DNA of 64,000 nucleotides from positions 1 through 64,000 of the forward strand of contig NZ_JACJSD010000013.1 in the NCBI RefSeq assembly GCF_014697615.1. The letters run 5' to 3'. Under the pieces are notes generated by a model. It made no database searches. It was not told the origin of the DNA and worked only from the letters and a program-made list of their open reading frames with translations. A program made the position numbers and the translations under genes. Below, piece by piece: positions 60,534 to 64,000 of the stretch. Numbering within the stretch: the first letter of the stretch is position 1; each line of letters opens with the position of its first letter. The stretch comes from Nostoc sp. FACHB-280. Lineage in GTDB: Bacteria > Cyanobacteriota > Cyanobacteriia > Cyanobacteriales > Nostocaceae.

Positions 60534-60661
60534 ATGAAAGCGATCGCAGTCGATCCCACTCGCTCCATCCAAACACCGGAATGTTTTACTGAAATGCTCA
60601 TGCTCATTTAGAATCTGGACGAGCGATCGGCAAGTTAGTTTTAACCGGATTTGCACAATAA
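60534..60661 (+). pseudogene. Alcohol dehydrogenase/quinone oxidoreductase remnant with internal deletion
   Basis: It starts with ATG and AGGAG ahead, MKAIAVDPTRSIQTPE, then jumps to a C-terminal end seen in a shifted frame, AHAHLESGRAIGKLVLTGFAQ-stop. These are the first and last pieces of one zinc-free or zinc-type MDR reductase with about 300 codons missing. Its ribosome site is intact, so a short meaningless peptide of about 25 codons may be made. Confidence 0.65.
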
Positions 60662-60710
60662 TACAGATTAGTTCTTGCAAGCATTGATATTTAAACAGGA
60701 AACATTAAAC

Positions 60711-61712
60711 ATGATTCACGCTTATGCAGCTAAAACAGTAGGCGCAGAACTGGAACTATTTGAATACGATCCAGGTGTGCTGAAAGACCAAGAAGTAGAA
60801 ATTAATGTTGAATATTGTGGACTTTGCCATAGTGACCTGAGTATGCTCAAAAATGACTGGGGCATCAGTCGATATCCTTTTGTGCCTGGTCATGAAGTTG
60901 TGGGAACGATCGCAGCCGTTGGCGATCGCGTCACCACGCTCAAAGTCGGTCAGCGTGTCGGATTGGGTTGGTCTTCCCATTCTTGTATGCACTGCGAATA
61001 TTGTATGTCCGGCGATCACAACTTATGCCTAACCCTAGAGCAAACGATTGTCGGTCGTTATGGCGGATTTGCAGACAAGGTTCGCGCCCATGAAGAATGG
61101 GTGATTCCTCTGCCAGAAACGGTTGATCCTGCTAAGGTAGGGCCGCTGTTTTGTGGAGGTGTTACTGTGTTTAACCCCATTGTTCAATTCGATGTCAAGC
61201 CAACCGATAGAGTTGGTGTAATTGGGATTGGGGGGCTTGGACATATAGCATTACGATTTCTGAAAGCTTGGGGATGTGATGTTACAGCATTTTCAACCAA
61301 TCCAAATAAAGAGTCTGAAGCCCGTGAGTTAGGAGCAAATCACTTCATAAACTCCCGCGATGCCAAAGCGATCGAGTCTGTTACCAACTCGTTTGATTTG
61401 ATTCTCTCAACAGTAAATGCCGATTTAGATTGGGCAACGTACATTAATGCACTGCGTCCCAAAGGACGGTTACATTTTGTGGGAGTCGTACCAAACCCAA
61501 TTCAAGCTCATGTGTTTCCTTTAATTGCTGGTCAAAAATCCATATCGGGTAGCCCTACAGGTAGCCCGATAACAATCGCAAAAATGCTCGACTTTGCTGC
61601 GCGTCATGGCATTGAACCTGTTACAGAAACTTTTGATTTTAGCCAAGTAAATGAAGCACTCGCTCATCTAGAAGCGGGCAAAGCTCGTTATCGAATTGTC
61701 TTAAAGCATTGA
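60711..61712 (+). CDS. Zinc-dependent alcohol dehydrogenase (YahK/CAD type)
   Basis: A 333-aa medium-chain dehydrogenase. Catalytic zinc ligands are Cys in YCGLCHSDLSML and His-Glu in PFVPGHEVVGTI; structural zinc Cys residues are in CMHCEYCMSGDHNLC. The cofactor loop is VIGIGGLGHIALRF. The closest relatives are the NADP-dependent aldehyde reductases of the YahK/cinnamyl alcohol dehydrogenase kind. The ATG at 60711 (MIHAYAAKTVG) has AGGAAA ahead and is preferred over an upstream in-frame codon at 60675. It follows a pseudogene of a related enzyme. Confidence 0.92.
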   Translation: MIHAYAAKTVGAELELFEYDPGVLKDQEVEINVEYCGLCHSDLSMLKNDWGISRYPFVPGHEVVGTIAAVGDRVTTLKVGQRVGLGWSSHSCMHCEYCMSGDHNLCLTLEQTIVGRYGGFADKVRAHEEWVIPLPETVDPAKVGPLFCGGVTVFNPIVQFDVKPTDRVGVIGIGGLGHIALRFLKAWGCDVTAFSTNPNKESEARELGANHFINSRDAKAIESVTNSFDLILSTVNADLDWATYINALRPKGRLHFVGVVPNPIQAHVFPLIAGQKSISGSPTGSPITIAKMLDFAARHGIEPVTETFDFSQVNEALAHLEAGKARYRIVLKH

Positions 61713-61793
61713 TAAATTTTGGGTGTATTGCCCATACAGTTTTATCCACAGACGAAGCTGTAGCCCTAACACCAAACTAAAGAGGAAAGGTCA

Positions 61794-62123
61794 ATGAACG
61801 CTGAATACTACGACGATATTATTATCGGTGGCGGCAAAGCTGGCAAAACCTTAGCACCCGCATTAGTTACGGCTGGACGGAAAACAGCTTTGGTAGAACG
61901 CAGTTTAACCATGATTGGTGGTACCTGTATCAACGTCGCTGGCATTCCCACTAAAACAATGGTTGCTAGTGCCAAGGTGGCAGATATAGTTCGCAATAGT
62001 GCTGCTTATGGAGTGAACACTAATACACCCATGATTAATTTAGCCGCAGTCATTCAAACTCCGCTTCTGGTCGCCGAGCGAAGTCGAGGCGCTACTTGCA
62101 TATCCGTATCATTTTTAAAGTGA
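61794..62123 (+). pseudogene. FAD-dependent disulfide reductase (MerA/Lpd-like), truncated
   Basis: The N-terminal 88 residues of a pyridine-nucleotide disulfide oxidoreductase: the FAD-binding DDIIIGGGKAGKTLAPALVTAG and the redox site GGTCINVAGIPTKT (the second Cys, usually CVNVGCIP, is Ala here). After AAVIQ the frame runs into a family-B MITE end and reads LLVAERSRGATCISVSFLK. The rest of the gene (NAD and dimer domains) is missing. The AGAGGAAAGG ribosome site is intact. It is not functional as a reductase. Confidence 0.85.
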
Positions 62124-62126
62124 AAT
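62057..62126. repeat. MITE-like repeat, family B copy 2 (half)
   Basis: The reverse complement matches 41539-41610 nearly base for base (from TACCATTTCAC to GACCAGAAGC). The other half is missing and an IS4 fragment begins at the outer end. It supplies the last 20 codons of the truncated reductase. Confidence 0.85.
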
Positions 62127-62129
62127 GGT

Positions 62130-62417
62130 ATGAGGGTAATGAATTGGTTGACTTCAGATTCTCAGGAAGAACAGCAATGTTTGCAAGTGATTGCTCCTAC
62201 TGTTTCTTTCCGTACATCTTTACAGCAAAATCCTGATCCAGTTTCTTCCTTATCTTGGGCGACTTGGATTATTGCTCGACTTGCTGGTTGGTCTGGCTAT
62301 CGTTCTCAAAAACCTCCCGGCATTTCTACTTTGATTTGTGGGCTACGTCAATTTGAATACTTCTTTCAGGGCTGGAAACTTGCTCTTTTTGACATACTCC
62401 CCAGCCTAAAGGCGTGA
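62130..62417 (+). pseudogene. IS4-family transposase C-terminal fragment
   Basis: About 90 codons with ATWIIARLAGWSGYRSQKPP then GISTLICGLRQFEYFFQGWK, the typical C-terminal end of IS4 transposases. The catalytic DDE part is absent. At 62389 it is broken by the TnpB insertion, which adds FDILPSLKA in frame. It cannot transpose. Confidence 0.75.
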
Positions 62418-63750
62418 GGATTCTAGGCTCAAACAGCGATAGCAGGTATGACCCGACTTACATCACTTAACCCAACAGTCGATGCCCCGACTGCACAAAT
62501 ATTACGACTGGCGTTTTCATCCCTTCCATTTACTGATTGGCAAGATGGGCAGCGCCATTCTCTAATAGATAAATCCAACTCTTCTAAAACATGACCACAG
62601 CAAGAGCAGGTCTTAGTGCTGGGATACCATTGGTCGATGAAGACAACCAATTTATTCTTCTTTTTAGCAACCCATTCGAGGATTTGCAGAAACTCCCCAA
62701 ACGCCAAATCGGAGATTTTCCTCCCCCAAAGTCTTTGCATTCCTTTGAGGTTTAGTGTTTCAAAACATAGCACATCAAACTTATCAGTTAGTTCATGTGC
62801 CAATTTCCAAAACCAATCACGCCGACGATGAGAAATATCTTCATACTTGCGTACTAAATTCTTTCTGGCTCGTTCACGATTAGATGAGCCTTTAAGTTTT
62901 TTAGAATGCTGTCTGCTGGCTATTTTGATGGCGTTTAGGGATTGCTTGAAAAATTCGGGTGATTCAATTTTGCGAAAAACGTGGTCTTGGGGTTCCCCCA
63001 AGAGGAGCGATTTTTCAAGACAAGTACCGTTTGAGCAAGTGAGAAATGTCTTGAGTCCGAAATCAAAACCAGCGATTTTACCCGTCTTGACTTCAATTTC
63101 TGGTTTGTTCCCCTCATCAACTACCACAACCATAAATAACTCACCCAACGGTGTGCGTTTAATGGTTAAAGTTTTGACTGTTCCTTCTATCTCTCTGGAT
63201 TTCCAGAATTTATAAACTCGACTACCAATTTTTACTTTGTTACCACCCAGAAACTTATAACCAGCTTGTTTAAGGGTGAATGATTTGTACTTTTTAACTT
63301 TCTTAAATCCTGGTGGTCTAACTCCTCTTTTATTGTGTTTAAAAAATAGTTGATAGGCTTTCTCGATGCGTTGACAGATATCTTGAACTGCTTGAGAACC
63401 GACTGATTGCCAGAATAGGTTACGCTTTCTTAACTTAGCAATATGAGCCTGAAGTTTTGCACAACTCAAATGCTTGCCCCACATTCTGTAGTAGCATTTG
63501 TGTAGAGCAATGCAATGATTGTAGATGACCCCAGCCGCATTTATCATGCGTTTGAGATGTCTATTTCTTTTGTGTTGATATAGCTTAAACTTCAGTGTTT
63601 TCATATTAGTATTTTACCAAAAATCTTAAGCTAAAAACTCGGATTCTTCCTAAATTAAGCAAAGTCGCCCTGGAAGGGCAAGGCTTTATACCCATATTTT
63701 TGGTAAGGAAGTATGTACACCGTAGCCTTCACAAGGCTGGTTAGGGGGGA
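62389..63750 (-). mobile_element. IS200/IS605-type insertion carrying tnpB only
   Basis: On the minus strand it ends with the typical right end (GAATCCTCACGCCTTTAGGC then GGGGAGTATGTCAA, 62389-62425), which also forms a stem. The left end lies near 63740-63750, with a hairpin around CAGCCTTGTGAAGGCT (63727-63742); its exact limit was not fixed. No tnpA is present, so movement would need a transposase in trans. It interrupted an IS4 fragment. Confidence 0.8.
62429..63604 (-). CDS. tnpB: TnpB RNA-guided nuclease (IS605 OrfB)
   Basis: A 391-aa TnpB. The RuvC catalytic residues are all visible: Asp in KIAGFDFGLKTF, Glu in VLCFETLNLKG and Asp in NGRDENASRNI; the zinc finger is KTCSCCGHVLEEL...WRCPSCQSVNG. 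TnpB proteins use an omega-RNA made from the 3' end of the gene and the right end to cut double-stranded DNA, promoting retention of the element. That RNA would span roughly 62389-62600 on the minus strand. The protein is full length, so nuclease function is likely. Confidence 0.93.
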   Translation of the reverse strand: MKTLKFKLYQHKRNRHLKRMINAAGVIYNHCIALHKCYYRMWGKHLSCAKLQAHIAKLRKRNLFWQSVGSQAVQDICQRIEKAYQLFFKHNKRGVRPPGFKKVKKYKSFTLKQAGYKFLGGNKVKIGSRVYKFWKSREIEGTVKTLTIKRTPLGELFMVVVVDEGNKPEIEVKTGKIAGFDFGLKTFLTCSNGTCLEKSLLLGEPQDHVFRKIESPEFFKQSLNAIKIASRQHSKKLKGSSNRERARKNLVRKYEDISHRRRDWFWKLAHELTDKFDVLCFETLNLKGMQRLWGRKISDLAFGEFLQILEWVAKKKNKLVVFIDQWYPSTKTCSCCGHVLEELDLSIREWRCPSCQSVNGRDENASRNICAVGASTVGLSDVSRVIPAIAV

Positions 63751-63770
63751 TCTGTATCAACATTCATCAT

Positions 63771-64000
63771 CTACAACCCATTACCAATCAAAATAAAAGC
63801 CGACCAATAATAAGGATGATTAAACTCACTATTCTTACCAGTCAATAAAGCAATTTGCGCCTTTTGCAACGCCTCAGCTTTTGTAACTTTCCCAGCTTTC
63901 AACGCTGCATAAAACTCATTCATTAAAGCTTGTGTTCCACCATCAGATACAGCCCATAATGAAGCCATTGTGGCTTTTGCACCAGCTAATTGGATCTGAT
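63771..64000 (-). CDS. CHAT-domain protein, C-terminal part (runs off the edge)
   Basis: The last 76 residues of a CHAT (caspase-like) domain protein: QLAGAKATMASLWAVSDGG, NEFYAALKAGKVTKAEALQKAQIALL and the end HPYYWSAFILIGNGL, all standard for the C-terminal half of the cyanobacterial CHAT/TPR family. The frame continues open past the right edge of the window, so the start, the TPR repeats and the catalytic His-Cys are not seen. Family roles include protease-like activity in stress or death pathways. Confidence 0.88.
   Translation of the reverse strand, partial: QIQLAGAKATMASLWAVSDGGTQALMNEFYAALKAGKVTKAEALQKAQIALLTGKNSEFNHPYYWSAFILIGNGL

Overview
The window looks like chromosome of a filamentous, probably heterocyst-forming cyanobacterium (Nostocales, Nostoc/Anabaena/Calothrix-like). 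The reasons are the many GCGATCGC (HIP1) octamers, heptamer-type short tandem repeats, several small inverted-repeat (MITE-like) families, and genes typical of cyanobacteria: a CoaR-type cobalt sensor, the ferredoxin:thioredoxin reductase variable subunit, a ycf41-type single-strand binding protein, a cyanoexosortase with an HpsJ-like partner, a carotenoid oxygenase and DUF4912 proteins. The species cannot be fixed from the sequence alone.

Layout. 0.1-10 kb: O-methyltransferase, mnmE, an aldo/keto reductase and an SDR opposite an AraC regulator, a divergent subtilisin-like protease, rpe, and an HpsJ-like/cyanoexosortase cluster. 11.08-23.17 kb: a 12.1-kb mobile element with a tyrosine recombinase at one end that splits kptA (RNA 2'-phosphotransferase) in two. 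The KptA N-terminus lies at 23.1-23.6 kb and its last 36 residues at 10.97-11.08 kb. A shared 7-bp core (ACTACGG on the + strand) lies at both junctions, in the same codon phase, so precise excision would restore a 181-residue KptA. The cargo is about 16 mostly unrecognised genes: a DUF1064-like nuclease, a DUF4326 protein, long coiled-coil proteins and small paralogous pairs. It looks phage-like, but no capsid, portal or terminase was recognised.

23.6-35.3 kb: aromatic amino acid permease, a DUF1501/DUF1800 pair, a PLP-dependent dehydratase, an AAA ATPase, DUF411, Uma2, a HEAT-repeat protein and a duplicated-NBD peptide ABC ATPase. 35.5-38.5 kb: a complete group II intron with its maturase, sitting between the last sense codon (Phe) and the stop codon of an ssb gene. 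Unspliced mRNA would read 35 extra residues onto the acidic DDIPF tail. 38.8-57 kb: an unusual pyruvate kinase, a wrecked IS630 copy next to a truncated DUF389 gene, a PstS-like/DUF4912 fusion protein, coaR, a carotenoid oxygenase, an aminoglycoside-phosphotransferase-like kinase with a DOMON-like partner, a YdcF-family protein, ftrV, a PP2C phosphatase and a zinc-ribbon protein. 57.4-64 kb: xth, a patch of decayed genes, a cupin / alpha-beta hydrolase / alcohol dehydrogenase run, then a flavoprotein disulfide reductase truncated by a MITE, an IS4 fragment and a TnpB insertion, and finally the C-terminus of a CHAT-domain protein running off the right edge.

The two most striking points are the kptA-splitting element and the intron placed exactly before the ssb stop codon. 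In the integrated state of the element there is no room for a separate integrase promoter, so the recombinase appears to be read from the host kptA promoter. After excision it would lie behind the element's own early operon.
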